From: SAR324 cluster bacterium
GTDB taxonomy: Bacteria > SAR324 > NAC60-12
Assembly (NCBI GenBank): GCA_015232315.1
Contig: JADFZZ010000011.1
Span: forward strand, 1 to 64,000
Direction of reading: 5' to 3'
DNA length: 64,000 nucleotides
Part shown: positions 8,614 through 16,563 of the stretch, piece by piece
Layout of the letters: every line of letters starts with the position of its first letter
Numbering within the stretch: the first letter of the stretch is position 1
Notes under the pieces: generated by a model
Told to the model about the DNA's origin: nothing
The model's input: the letters and a program-made list of their open reading frames with translations, nothing else
Database searches by the model: none
Position numbers and translations under genes: made by a program

Positions 8614-10334
8614 AATTGATCCGCTTGAAGATTACCGATCCTCACGGATTCAGAAGTTTGCAACCCGGCTTTGAATATCACTTTCGCAGGGAGTGGGAGC
8701 TTGACCGTGATGATGAGTTTGCGCCCTTCATTTGCGCCGGGCCAAATGGAAGCGGAAAGTCAAATCTGCTTGAATTATTAGCGGCAATCTTTTTTCATTT
8801 GGATTGCAAAGGATTAGTAAATCGTCCCGATCTATTTGAATACAACGAGGAAACTGTCCCTAATGGTTACCGGGAAGAGATTGGATCACCAGACGCTTTT
8901 GAATTGGAGTTTTATGGCAAACCCTTTGCGGACTTTGCTTTAGCAACGAATGAACATTATCCACGGGTTTTAATAACCAAAGAAATCGACAAGGGACCGC
9001 AATACTTCATTCTCAATGGACTTAAATTGGATCCTCATGAACCACTTCAAAGTCAATTAGTTAAAAAGATTCTGCCTGATTTTATCCTTGCCTACTCCTC
9101 AGGCGAAAATGAAATTCTCAGCCTGTCTTTCTTCAAGATGCGATTTATCCATTTTGATGAATATGCCGATTTCAGCAGAAAAAATATAGGATACTCATGT
9201 CCGCCCAATGGGGACCAGCCGGAGGGGCGACTTGCATTTTTGGACCAGGATTTCAGTCAGGCTATACTGTTGAGCAATTTCATTCTTGGTGAGAAATCAA
9301 CATTAATTCCATTTGCCCAGGAAATAGGCCTTGAGGGAATACACTTTTTTAGAATTATACTTCGGGACATTCAGTATCCTTCAGGGCTAGGGGTATCATC
9401 AAGCTCGACCACATCTCCAGCCACCAGCAAATCCGATGGTTCAACAGGGCTTCGTTCTGAATGGCCCCTTCTTGAAAAAGCGGCTCCCATTGTTAACAGC
9501 CTGAAAAGCTGTGCTACCTCTTTTTTCCGGGATGATAAGGACACCTTATACATGGATTTTTGGCTGGATGAACAATGCCAGAAAGCCTTCAGAGCTCATT
9601 TTGAAAGTCCATTGAAGCTTTTCCAATCACTGCAATTACTTCTGGCACTCAATCTCTATTCGGTTAGCAATCAGCAGAAGCTGGAAATGTACCAATCAAA
9701 TAGCCTTTATTTCAATGAAACAATTCCCGTTCTTCCTTCTGACCTTCGAGTGGTTCGTTTCAAAGATGTTATTCTGAAAAAACGAGGTGTAGATTCAGAC
9801 CGCATAGTCTACTGTAAAGCCCTTTCTGATGGTGAAAATCAATTTCTGCACACATTGGGACTTTGCACCCTCTACCGTGATAACAGTGTGCTTTTTTTAC
9901 TTGATGAACCTGATACTCATTTCAATCCGGATTGGAGATCAAAATTTATCTCCCGCCTTCGAGACTGCTTTCCCACATCCAATAGTTTCAGAGAAATGCT
10001 GATTACTACCCATACACCATTTTTAATTTCTGATAGCAAGCCGGAAAAAGTCCTGGTGTTCGAAAAAGATGAAGAGACTGGAAAAGTGGCAATTACTCGA
10101 CCCGATTACAATACCCTTGGAGCTTCGATAAATAAAATCACAATGAGTGTTTTCAATAAACGGGAAACGATTGGTGGTTTTGCTGAATCAAAACTTAGTG
10201 AAATGAAATCCCGATATGAAAATGGTGAAAATCCAGAGAATCTCATTAACGAAATAAATGAAACACTTGGTGACTCTATTGAAAAAATCCTGCTGATTAA
10301 AACGATGCTTGATATTGATAAGGGGGGAAAGTAA
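8610..10334 (+). CDS. Restriction-system-associated AAA/ABC-type ATPase
   Basis: The 574-residue ATPase has an SMC/ABC-like layout. Walker A GPNGSGKS is at 44-51, the signature-like SDGEN near 407 and Walker B LFLLDEPDTHFNPDW near 426, followed by an ITTHTPFLIS switch segment. It resembles the AAA ATPases described as associated with restriction systems and, more distantly, the PtuA/RecF-like ATPases of two-gene defence modules. It starts inside the hsdS stop (ATGA) and its stop overlaps the HNH gene start by one base, so the pair should be made together. The likely role is sensing DNA or nucleotide state and controlling the HNH nuclease. That role is inferred from neighbours. Confidence 0.88.
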   Translation: MKLIRLKITDPHGFRSLQPGFEYHFRREWELDRDDEFAPFICAGPNGSGKSNLLELLAAIFFHLDCKGLVNRPDLFEYNEETVPNGYREEIGSPDAFELEFYGKPFADFALATNEHYPRVLITKEIDKGPQYFILNGLKLDPHEPLQSQLVKKILPDFILAYSSGENEILSLSFFKMRFIHFDEYADFSRKNIGYSCPPNGDQPEGRLAFLDQDFSQAILLSNFILGEKSTLIPFAQEIGLEGIHFFRIILRDIQYPSGLGVSSSSTTSPATSKSDGSTGLRSEWPLLEKAAPIVNSLKSCATSFFRDDKDTLYMDFWLDEQCQKAFRAHFESPLKLFQSLQLLLALNLYSVSNQQKLEMYQSNSLYFNETIPVLPSDLRVVRFKDVILKKRGVDSDRIVYCKALSDGENQFLHTLGLCTLYRDNSVLFLLDEPDTHFNPDWRSKFISRLRDCFPTSNSFREMLITTHTPFLISDSKPEKVLVFEKDEETGKVAITRPDYNTLGASINKITMSVFNKRETIGGFAESKLSEMKSRYENGENPENLINEINETLGDSIEKILLIKTMLDIDKGGK

Positions 10335-11473
10335 TGCTGTTTCCCTATAAGTATGTTCCACACAAGATGGAAATGATGCAGGAGTTTATTGACTTCATAT
10401 TCTATGAAGTTTGGTGTAAGGCTTCATCGCTTCAATATGGAGCTGACATATTCGAGAAAGAGGGGAAGCCTTGGAAGCAAATTATGGAAGAGCTATTTCG
10501 GCTCGATGCCGCAGGAAAGATGAAAGATGTCGGGGCAGCAGCATTTTTCTATAACGATGTAAATCAAATATTCAATGAATTCAAAATATTAACAGCTAAG
10601 GAAATTGAATGCTATAAAACGATACACAAGATAAATAACAGCATAAAGGATGTTTGTAAAAAGACCTGTACACAGCCTCCCTCGAAATATTGTGATCTAT
10701 TGGCAACTAAAGAAAAACTGAATGAATTATTGAAAGATTTCTTTTCAAAGCTGTACTCTTCTGGATTCTTTCACTTAAAGCTTGTTAAAGATGCCTTTGA
10801 ATCAACACTCTCTGAATACTATACTGATTTTGTTCGTACGAATAATGAAGATATCTGTCCGTTCTGTGGGCTACAACCTCTTGATGGCGAATTTGATCCT
10901 ACCCGTGAGGCCTTTGATCACTATCTGCCAAAAAGCCTGTATCCATTTAACTCAGTGAATCTTCAAAATCTTGCACCCTCTTGTAACAAATGCAATTCCG
11001 GAAACAAGAAAGATAAAGACACGGTCTTTAATCAAGACGGGTCTAACAGAAAGGCGTTTTATCCATTTTCGACTGAACAATATAAAGCAAACATCGATAT
11101 AACAATTACAGAAAAAAAATGGTATAAAATGACCCCTGATTGCCTCATGTTGAATTTGTCATCTGATGGCTATGAAGAAGAGGTAAACACCTGGATAGAT
11201 TTATTTCGAATAGATCAGAGATTTGCAGCTCATTGTTGCGGCAAACGTGGCGAAATCAATTGGCTTAATAGGATTTTTACCGAATCAACGAATTATCAGA
11301 AAACACCTAAAGAAGTGCTGAGAAATGAGCTTGAGTATCTTTCGTCGGATCTACTGAGCGACGCTAATTTTCTCAAAAAACCCTTCCTTGAAGCTTGTGA
11401 ACAAGCAGGACTATTTAATGAAGATCAGCTTCCGCCGTCCATGGCTCCATCTGAAAAGATGGGCAAGTTTTAA
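10334..11473 (+). CDS. HNH endonuclease partner of the AAA ATPase
   Basis: The 379-residue protein has a long helical N-terminal region (1-165) and a zinc-bound HNH fold. The latter shows CPFC at 175-178, FDHYLPKS with D195-H196, NLAPSCNKCNSGNK with C217 and C220, and downstream asparagine and lysine residues typical of HNH/McrA-like nucleases. The ATPase-then-HNH order with overlapping ends is that of Septu-like (PtuA-PtuB) modules. It closes the operon; beyond it lie only intron remnants and repeats. DNA or RNA cleavage is likely but the substrate cannot be told from sequence. Confidence 0.87.
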   Translation: MLFPYKYVPHKMEMMQEFIDFIFYEVWCKASSLQYGADIFEKEGKPWKQIMEELFRLDAAGKMKDVGAAAFFYNDVNQIFNEFKILTAKEIECYKTIHKINNSIKDVCKKTCTQPPSKYCDLLATKEKLNELLKDFFSKLYSSGFFHLKLVKDAFESTLSEYYTDFVRTNNEDICPFCGLQPLDGEFDPTREAFDHYLPKSLYPFNSVNLQNLAPSCNKCNSGNKKDKDTVFNQDGSNRKAFYPFSTEQYKANIDITITEKKWYKMTPDCLMLNLSSDGYEEEVNTWIDLFRIDQRFAAHCCGKRGEINWLNRIFTESTNYQKTPKEVLRNELEYLSSDLLSDANFLKKPFLEACEQAGLFNEDQLPPSMAPSEKMGKF

Positions 11474-11614
11474 AAACTAAAGACCCGCCGCAGGAGAATT
11501 ACGATGAAAACCGGTTTACAAACGGCCCATAACAGCAGGTATACGCTACGCCATGCAGGCTTGGCATTCGGCACATTCGGATATGCCGCAATACCCGTGA
11601 GTGAAATCAGGTTC

Positions 11615-11671
11615 GTAGTCCCGCCTTTAGGCGGAAAGCCCTGCGGAAAAGCCGCCTGAAGGCGGAACTAC
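11615..11671. repeat. Palindromic REP-like element (GTAGT...ACTAC)
   Basis: An imperfect inverted repeat begins GTAGTCCCGCCTTTAGGCGG and ends with the near-complement CCGCCTGAAGGCGGAACTAC. It can fold into a long hairpin or act as a small non-coding mobile repeat. It shares the GTAG...CTAC ends with elements at 12499, 13536, 23799 and 45709. Confidence 0.7.
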
Positions 11672-11915
11672 AAACTTTTCGCCAGGATTTAATTGAAACC
11701 CCGAAATAAACTATAACTCACTGTAATTAGATTGCTTATTAATTATAATCCCAAATTCACTCACTGGTATTGGGTTATGCCGGACGTCACATACCGCAAC
11801 CGTTAAGAATTTGAGAAGTAAAATGAAAAAAATGTATAATCGGGTAGAGGGGAGCTTTTCTCTTCCCCCTCCCAGTCGGGTAAGAGGGTAGTGTTACCAC
11901 AACGCTTTCCCCTAA

Positions 11916-11949
11916 GAACGGATCGTACGGTTTTCACAGTAATCCGCTC
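11916..11949 (-). ncRNA. Group II intron domain V
   Basis: The 34-nt minus-strand sequence runs from GAGCGGAT to ATCCGTTC. It folds into the conserved domain V hairpin with the catalytic AGC triad in the lower stem, a two-base CG bulge on the 3' side and a GAAA tetraloop. One T-C mismatch interrupts the upper stem. Its position directly after the HNH remnant is the standard intron layout. Confidence 0.75.
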
Positions 11950-11967
11950 AAGCCTTGATAAGCGGGT

Positions 11968-12250
11968 TCAGCCGACAAAACCACGTTTGATAAAGGGTGA
12001 TACCTGGTTGTGACAAATAGAATGGAGCAGCGCCACATTGGATGACAGGTTCGTTCCTCCTTGAGATCGGGGAAGAATATGATGGACTTCAAATTCCTCT
12101 CTTTCAGTCAGAAGTCTTGAACAGACCGTACATGTTCCATGTTGACGGTGCCAAACAGCCAGGATTCGCTTTTGTCCAGAAAGATTTCTCTGAATCTTCC
12201 ATGCTCCTCTCTTCTCAAAACAGGAATCCCATTCAGAGGCGAAAGGATTA
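11968..12250 (-). pseudogene. Group II intron-encoded protein, C-terminal HNH fragment
   Basis: Read on the minus strand this encodes NPFASEWDSCFEKRGAWK, a CTVC zinc pair, then VHHILPRSQGG and LLHSICHNQ, ending at a stop at 11968. This is the H-N-H endonuclease domain at the C terminus of intron-encoded reverse transcriptases, which makes the second-strand cut during retrohoming. The upstream junction to the RT fragment is broken by a stop and a deletion, so it is not a functional gene. Confidence 0.8.
12124..12250 (-). repeat. Direct repeat copy B (matches 1-127)
   Basis: The 127-bp match to the window's left end, about 97% identical, lies inside the HNH fragment. It stops at the same base in both copies (before GCGTGTC here and before TGACACC at 128). 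The roughly 12 kb between the copies is the transposase remnant plus the whole restriction operon. Confidence 0.85.
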
Positions 12251-12255
12251 GCGTG

Positions 12256-12400
12256 TCAAGGGACAATACGGGTTTTTTCCGGAGATAACCTCAACCCTCT
12301 TTCCGCAAGAAACTTCTCGGTAATCGGCTTGACCCGATTTTCAAGAACTTCTTTGTCGTTTCCGGTAATAATCCAGTATCCGCTGTTTACGTATCACGAT
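12256..12400 (-). pseudogene. Group II intron reverse transcriptase fragment (domains 5-6)
   Basis: The minus strand encodes IITGNDKEVLENRVKPI followed by FLAERGLRLSPEKTRIV and a stop. This is the segment just after the YADD catalytic box of intron reverse transcriptases. The YADD position itself reads as NSGYW, so the active site has decayed. Confidence 0.7.
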
Positions 12401-12498
12401 GTTTATCAGAAGTTCAGATACCTTAACCCTGGGATGATGAAAATTCAGGTCACTCGATAGAATGGAATTGATCCCGTTTTTATCCCCATAATGGGATG

Positions 12499-12542
12499 GT
12501 AGTGGCGGCTTTCTAATTTGCCGCCACGTAGGGCGGCACTAC
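12499..12542. repeat. Palindromic GTAGTG...CACTAC element
   Basis: GTAGTGGCGGC is followed, after a short AT-rich spacer, by GCCGCCACGTAGGGCGGCACTAC. It forms a hairpin of the same general type as the other GTAG...CTAC elements in the window. It lies in non-coding sequence downstream of the intron remnant. Confidence 0.55.
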
Positions 12543-12839
12543 CGTTTTTATGGAATAAAACTTGGATCTCTTATTTTGAAATAAAAATATCATTCTTTAG
12601 TGCGATTTTCATCATCCCACCTTAACCCTATCATCTTAGCCTGGCTCCTGATCCGCCTGATGCTGGCAGAGTTGGTTTTTTCCTCGCGGAAAAACCTCCT
12701 ACCCGTTATGTGGATAAGGGATTCATTGTTTTGACAGCTTCACACCCAAGAATTACTACTGACGCATGTGTCAATAGGCTACCATGAACGGAATCATGGG
12801 TTAGGTCACAGATTTGAAAACCTATGCCTAACAATTAAT

Positions 12840-13450
12840 AAAGCGACCTCGTGTCGCACCACCACCTCGCATGCCGGTCCGCACGTGTCGGTTCATCGGG
12901 TCTTTTAAAAAAGTCTCTCGGTACAGTGAAACTTCCAAGGCCGGTTTTCTGCCTAACGCCGCATCTCACATGCCCGGTCGGGGTGAACACGGAAGTCGAG
13001 TTAGTCAGGACTCCTCCTTATTCTAAGATGTCAGGCCCTTCGCCATGTCTTACGCATTACCGCGAGCGTTCGACTACTACGGCATGTGCTGACTTCTGCT
13101 CAATCACCCGATGAATTGCTTCATCAAGCGCTACAAAATACAAAGAAGCATTCTGCCGCATATTGAACAGATCTCCCCAGATAAGGACGAGCTCTGTCTC
13201 GACACAACCGCCTCATTTACTCTATCTCGTAAGCCGCAGGGCTTTGACATGCTTGGCTACCTCGTCCCGGAGAAGTGAGCCTTTTATGAGGATCCTGTCC
13301 GTTGATTCGTCGATTTGCTCCGGGCTTCCTTCATACCGTTCCTCGCCGATTGGCCCTTGCCTTTCGCTAGTGGTTATGACATTCATTGCCCTTAGGTTTC
13401 GGTTTGTTTTCTCTGTTTGCCGCCTGCTGTCGCGGCGGTGCCACAATATT
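12840..13450 (-). mobile_element. ORF-less group II intron-like RNA remnant
   Basis: On the minus strand the sequence has stock phrases of bacterial group II introns in the right order. A domain I-like stretch (CCTAAGGGCAATGAA, then GGTATGAAGGAAGCC) lies at about 13300-13400. The pre-ORF segment CAGAAGTCAGCACATGCCG is at about 13080-13098 and a would-be ribosome binding site ATAAGGAGGAG near 13020. A domain V-like hairpin GAACCGACACGTGCGGACC is at about 12860-12895. No reverse transcriptase lies between the last two; the ORF looks deleted. The lower stem of domain V pairs poorly, so it is probably inactive. The 5' boundary is uncertain. Confidence 0.5.
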
Positions 13451-13535
13451 GAAACCATAGATAAAGAAAGCCAGCGGCTTTCCCACAGGAGACTTGCATC
13501 CCATTAGAACGCGCCCATGCTGGGCGTACCAAAAC

Positions 13536-13594
13536 GTAGGAGCGAACCTGTGTGTTCGCCCAACTTCCGGGCAGACACACAGGTCTGCCCCTAC
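13536..13594. repeat. 59-bp palindromic element (intact copy)
   Basis: Two short hairpins, each with an arm of the type GGGGCAGAC..GTCTGCCC or GCGAAC..GTTCGC, sit on either side of a five-base centre. The ends are GTAG and CTAC. The same 59-bp unit, split by an insertion, occurs at 45709-45933 in the opposite orientation. Confidence 0.85.
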
Positions 13595-13883
13595 AGTACA
13601 AAACCATGACCGAAAAGATGATCGTGCCTTCTTGAAGGATGCTGATTTATTTTTCTGAAACACTATTTTTCAGCCCATATTTCTAGAACTGCCGAAGATA
13701 TTTTCAAAGAAAAATTATAAAAATTTGTTTTCGTACTTGAATATTATCTGTCTGCTCGTTAACCACATCACATGAGTGAGACACTTTTATTTTATTCAGG
13801 GAGATTTATCTTGTGGTCGGGTGCGATCATTCCTGGAGCCTGAAGTTATTCTCATATAAGTCCGACCCTAAAAAGAGGCTGCC

Positions 13884-14333
13884 ATGATATTAAAAATTGT
13901 TGATGCTGGAGAAGAATATCTGTTGTCAGGCGCAATCACGCCCAATATGGATCTTTCTCTTCTTTTTGAAAGTACGCAGAAATACCTCACACTCAATCTG
14001 AAGGATATTTCGGCGATGAGTTCCACCGGAGTCAAGGTGTGGATTGATTCCATTAAAAAACTGCGGTCCATCGGTAAATTCATTGAATATCGTGAATGTT
14101 CAGAAGCTTTTCTGGAGCAGTGCAACATGGTTCCCATGATGGTCAAGGATGTGGATGTCACGTCGTTCTACGTCAACTTCATGTGTGAAGAATGTGAAGA
14201 GTATGATTTAAAGCTGCTGGAAACGGATGAACTGGATCTTGAAGACCTGCCACCGGGGTTTCCTTGTCCTAATTGTAACGAAAGCATGTTGCCAGAAGAG
14301 GATGACGCTTTCGATTTTTTAAGAAATATTTAA
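13884..14333 (+). CDS. STAS-like protein with C-terminal zinc ribbon
   Basis: The 149-residue protein starts with a STAS-like fold (about 1-95). TLNLKDISAMSSTGVKVWIDSIKKL corresponds to the strand-loop-helix that carries the regulatory serine in anti-sigma factor antagonists. A C-terminal four-cysteine zinc ribbon follows (CEEC near 102-105, CPNC near 132-135) with an acidic tail. STAS plus zinc ribbon is an uncommon pairing. It lies 25 bp upstream of the acyl-ACP-reductase-like gene and starts the unit ending with moaC. It may be a regulator or assembly partner of the enzyme; no function is known to me. Confidence 0.75.
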   Translation: MILKIVDAGEEYLLSGAITPNMDLSLLFESTQKYLTLNLKDISAMSSTGVKVWIDSIKKLRSIGKFIEYRECSEAFLEQCNMVPMMVKDVDVTSFYVNFMCEECEEYDLKLLETDELDLEDLPPGFPCPNCNESMLPEEDDAFDFLRNI

Positions 14334-14358
14334 CTCAACAAATTTTGAGGGGAGAATT

Positions 14359-16563
14359 ATGAAACGAATTGTCAGTATCAGTCTTGGGCCAAGCCGCGAA
14401 AATTATGAATTTGATACCGAGTTTCTGGGACAGAAATTCAATATCAAACGCTTTGGAACCAACAATGATGAGAAAAAAGCGGAAGAACTGATTTTAAAAT
14501 GGCAACATGAAGCGGATGTTATTGGTCTGGGCATGGTTCGGGACCATAATATCGTGGGAACCAAAAAATATATTCAGAAACCCACTGAACACCTGGAAAA
14601 GCTGGTAACCAAGATTCCTGTCACAACAGGCGCCAATCTGCGAACCATCGTTCAGGAATGGGTATTGCGGGATGTTCAGGCCCGGCTTGGTGGCTATTTC
14701 AACAATGCGCGCGTCCTGATTCTTTCTGGAATGACCAATTACAAAGTTGCGACGGTTCTGTCAGAATTCACAGAAAATATTTCGTTTGCTGATCCGATCC
14801 TGCAAATGGGGATTCCGAAATTGATCACCAATATGCATGCACTGGAATTGTATGCGAGGGGAAGTGACTCATGGACGAAACACGCACCCAGCAAAGATAT
14901 TGTGCCGTCTATGGTTCCCCTTCAGAAATGGAATAAATTTATCCTTAGAAAAGCCATGCAGAAAGCCTCTGTCGTGGTGGCCCCATTCAATCAGATTGAA
15001 AAATATGGTCTGGAAGAACTGGCAGGCAAAACGATCCTGACTTCCACGGTTTCAGAGGAACGACTCCGTTTTCTGGGCGCGCAGGGCGTTAACATGGTGA
15101 TTGACGGATCGCCTCAAGTGTTTGATGGAAAAACGGTGGGACTGAATGTGCTGGATGCGGTGATTATCGCCGCTCTGGATAAAGGCCCGGAGGCCATCAC
15201 CAATGATAACTATCTCGAAATACTCTCAACCCATCATGAACTGGAACCCAGAATTCTTTATCCTTCTGGTGAAAAACGACGATTCAGCCGGTTTGCGTTT
15301 GTAATTCATCCGTTGTCACAGGAATATTTCAAAAAAGTAAAACCTGTGGAAATTTTATCCAAACTGCCCTCCAACGCCGTCATGAATGCGCTGGAAAAAG
15401 CCATGGCCTATGCGCCTCCGTTTATTTATTCAGAAGTCAAAGGCATTCGGTCTCCCACCGGCGCGGAAGCAGAAGGCTGGCTGATTTCTGTCGGCGGAAC
15501 ACCAAAAGAAATCATGTCGCACAGTCCTGAATTCACCTATCGCCGTTTGCTTGCCGCCGCAAAAATGGCCAAGAAACTCGGGGCACAGATCATGGGTCTG
15601 GGGGCCTTCACCAAAGTGGTGGGTGATGCGGGAATCACCGTGGCCAAACGTGCTCCGCTGCCGATCACTACCGGAAACAGCTACAGCGCCTCGGGCGCAA
15701 TCTGGGCCGCCGCTGACGCGGTACGGCGCATGGGGCTGGTTCAATTGGAAGAAGGCAAGCGCATCAAAGGAAAAGCAATGGTGGTTGGCGCAACCGGCGC
15801 GATTGGTTCAGTGTGTGCCCGTCTGCTGGCAAAGGTCATTGGCGAATTGCACATGGTGTCCCCTGAAACTGGAAAACTGCTGGCCTTGAAAGATTCCATC
15901 CTGATGGAAGATCCGGAGTTGATCATTCATCTGTCGTCTTTTGCCGGCAAGGATCTGGAAGACATGGATATGATTGTGACCGCGACTTCAGGCGCAGGGA
16001 AAAAGATTCTTGACATCATGAAGGTTAAACCGGGTTGTGTGATCACCGATGTGGCTCGTCCACTGGATCTTCCCCCGGAAGAAGTCGCCAAACGTCCAGA
16101 TGTGCTGGTCATTGAATCCGGTGAGATTGAACTGCCGGGTGATGTGCATATGAAAAATATCGGACTTCCCAAAAAAGTGGCCTATGCCTGTCTGGCGGAA
16201 ACCATTGTGCTGGCCCTCGAAGGACGGTTTGAAAACTTCACTCTGGGTCGTAACATTGAATGGGAAAAAGTCCGGGAAATTTATAAACTGGGAATCAAGC
16301 ACGGCATGAAGCTCGCGGCGATTTCAGGGGTCAATGGCGTTTACTCGGACGAAGACATTGCCCGGGTTCGTGATCTTGCCATTGAAAAACGAAAGGCTGC
16401 CGCACCAAAGGTCGCAGAACAGAAAAATGAAGTGCCAAAGGCCGAAGCTCCAAGGAGTGCGGCGCCCAAAGTTGCCCCAACCAAGACGACTGCGCCCAAA
16501 GTAGCGAAAAAAGTTGCGGCACCCAAAAAGAAACCCGCTAAGGACAACGGTGAAACCAAATAA
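14359..16563 (+). CDS. Large acyl-ACP-reductase-like (COG5322-type) dehydrogenase
   Basis: The 734-residue protein has a C-terminal half (about 330-680) closely resembling cyanobacterial long-chain acyl-ACP reductase and the predicted dehydrogenases of COG5322. It shows GLGAFTKVVGDAG near 412, the TTGNSY box near 436, an NAD(P)-binding VVGATGAIG near 475 and the YACLAETIVLALEG block near 610. The cysteine in that last block aligns with the thioester-forming residue of the reductase. The N-terminal ~330 residues are an extra domain that I do not recognise. The C terminus (from about 680) is a Lys/Ala/Pro-rich tail with repeated APK units, probably disordered. Reduction of an acyl thioester or related carbonyl is inferred. 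It sits between the STAS/zinc-ribbon gene and a lipoprotein gene. Confidence 0.75.
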   Translation: MKRIVSISLGPSRENYEFDTEFLGQKFNIKRFGTNNDEKKAEELILKWQHEADVIGLGMVRDHNIVGTKKYIQKPTEHLEKLVTKIPVTTGANLRTIVQEWVLRDVQARLGGYFNNARVLILSGMTNYKVATVLSEFTENISFADPILQMGIPKLITNMHALELYARGSDSWTKHAPSKDIVPSMVPLQKWNKFILRKAMQKASVVVAPFNQIEKYGLEELAGKTILTSTVSEERLRFLGAQGVNMVIDGSPQVFDGKTVGLNVLDAVIIAALDKGPEAITNDNYLEILSTHHELEPRILYPSGEKRRFSRFAFVIHPLSQEYFKKVKPVEILSKLPSNAVMNALEKAMAYAPPFIYSEVKGIRSPTGAEAEGWLISVGGTPKEIMSHSPEFTYRRLLAAAKMAKKLGAQIMGLGAFTKVVGDAGITVAKRAPLPITTGNSYSASGAIWAAADAVRRMGLVQLEEGKRIKGKAMVVGATGAIGSVCARLLAKVIGELHMVSPETGKLLALKDSILMEDPELIIHLSSFAGKDLEDMDMIVTATSGAGKKILDIMKVKPGCVITDVARPLDLPPEEVAKRPDVLVIESGEIELPGDVHMKNIGLPKKVAYACLAETIVLALEGRFENFTLGRNIEWEKVREIYKLGIKHGMKLAAISGVNGVYSDEDIARVRDLAIEKRKAAAPKVAEQKNEVPKAEAPRSAAPKVAPTKTTAPKVAKKVAAPKKKPAKDNGETK

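Larger units (their letters stand above)
11875..12420 (-). mobile_element. Degenerate group II intron, 3' part (RT/HNH remnant plus domains V and VI)
   Basis: On the minus strand the order is as expected for the 3' half of a bacterial group II intron: reverse transcriptase fragment, HNH fragment, domain V, then domain VI ending near a CCCGAC at 11875. The reverse transcriptase is missing its first half and the segment between RT and HNH. A second D6-like end (CTCTACCCGAT) follows just downstream at about 11840, suggesting a partial duplication. The element cannot encode a working maturase. Confidence 0.75.
11474..13883. other. Gene-free region of intron remnants and palindromes
   Basis: No intact protein gene is supported across these 2.4 kb. 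It holds a decayed group II intron (11875-12420), a second intron-like RNA (about 12840-13450) and palindromic repeats at 11615, 12499 and 13536, all listed separately. The remaining sequence, 13600-13883, is AT-rich and presumably contains the promoter of the following operon. No clear promoter could be assigned. Confidence 0.7.

Noticed and set aside
12042-12251. 69-codon plus-strand frame resembling the left end of the window
   Set aside because: It is the antisense shadow of the intron HNH fragment; the similarity comes from the 127-bp direct repeat.
12851-13507. Two open frames of 87 and 114 codons on the plus strand
   Set aside because: They are antisense to the group II intron-like RNA and have the biased composition of RNA-derived frames. 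No start signals or protein family resemblance support them.
11474-13883. Retron or reverse-transcriptase defence system beside the restriction operon
   Set aside because: The reverse transcriptase sequence is a truncated group II intron protein with a lost YADD box, followed by an intron domain V. It is not a retron.
15430-15744. Long antisense frames inside the acyl-ACP-reductase-like gene and other large genes
   Set aside because: They mirror strong plus-strand coding sequence with clear motifs and have no independent support.
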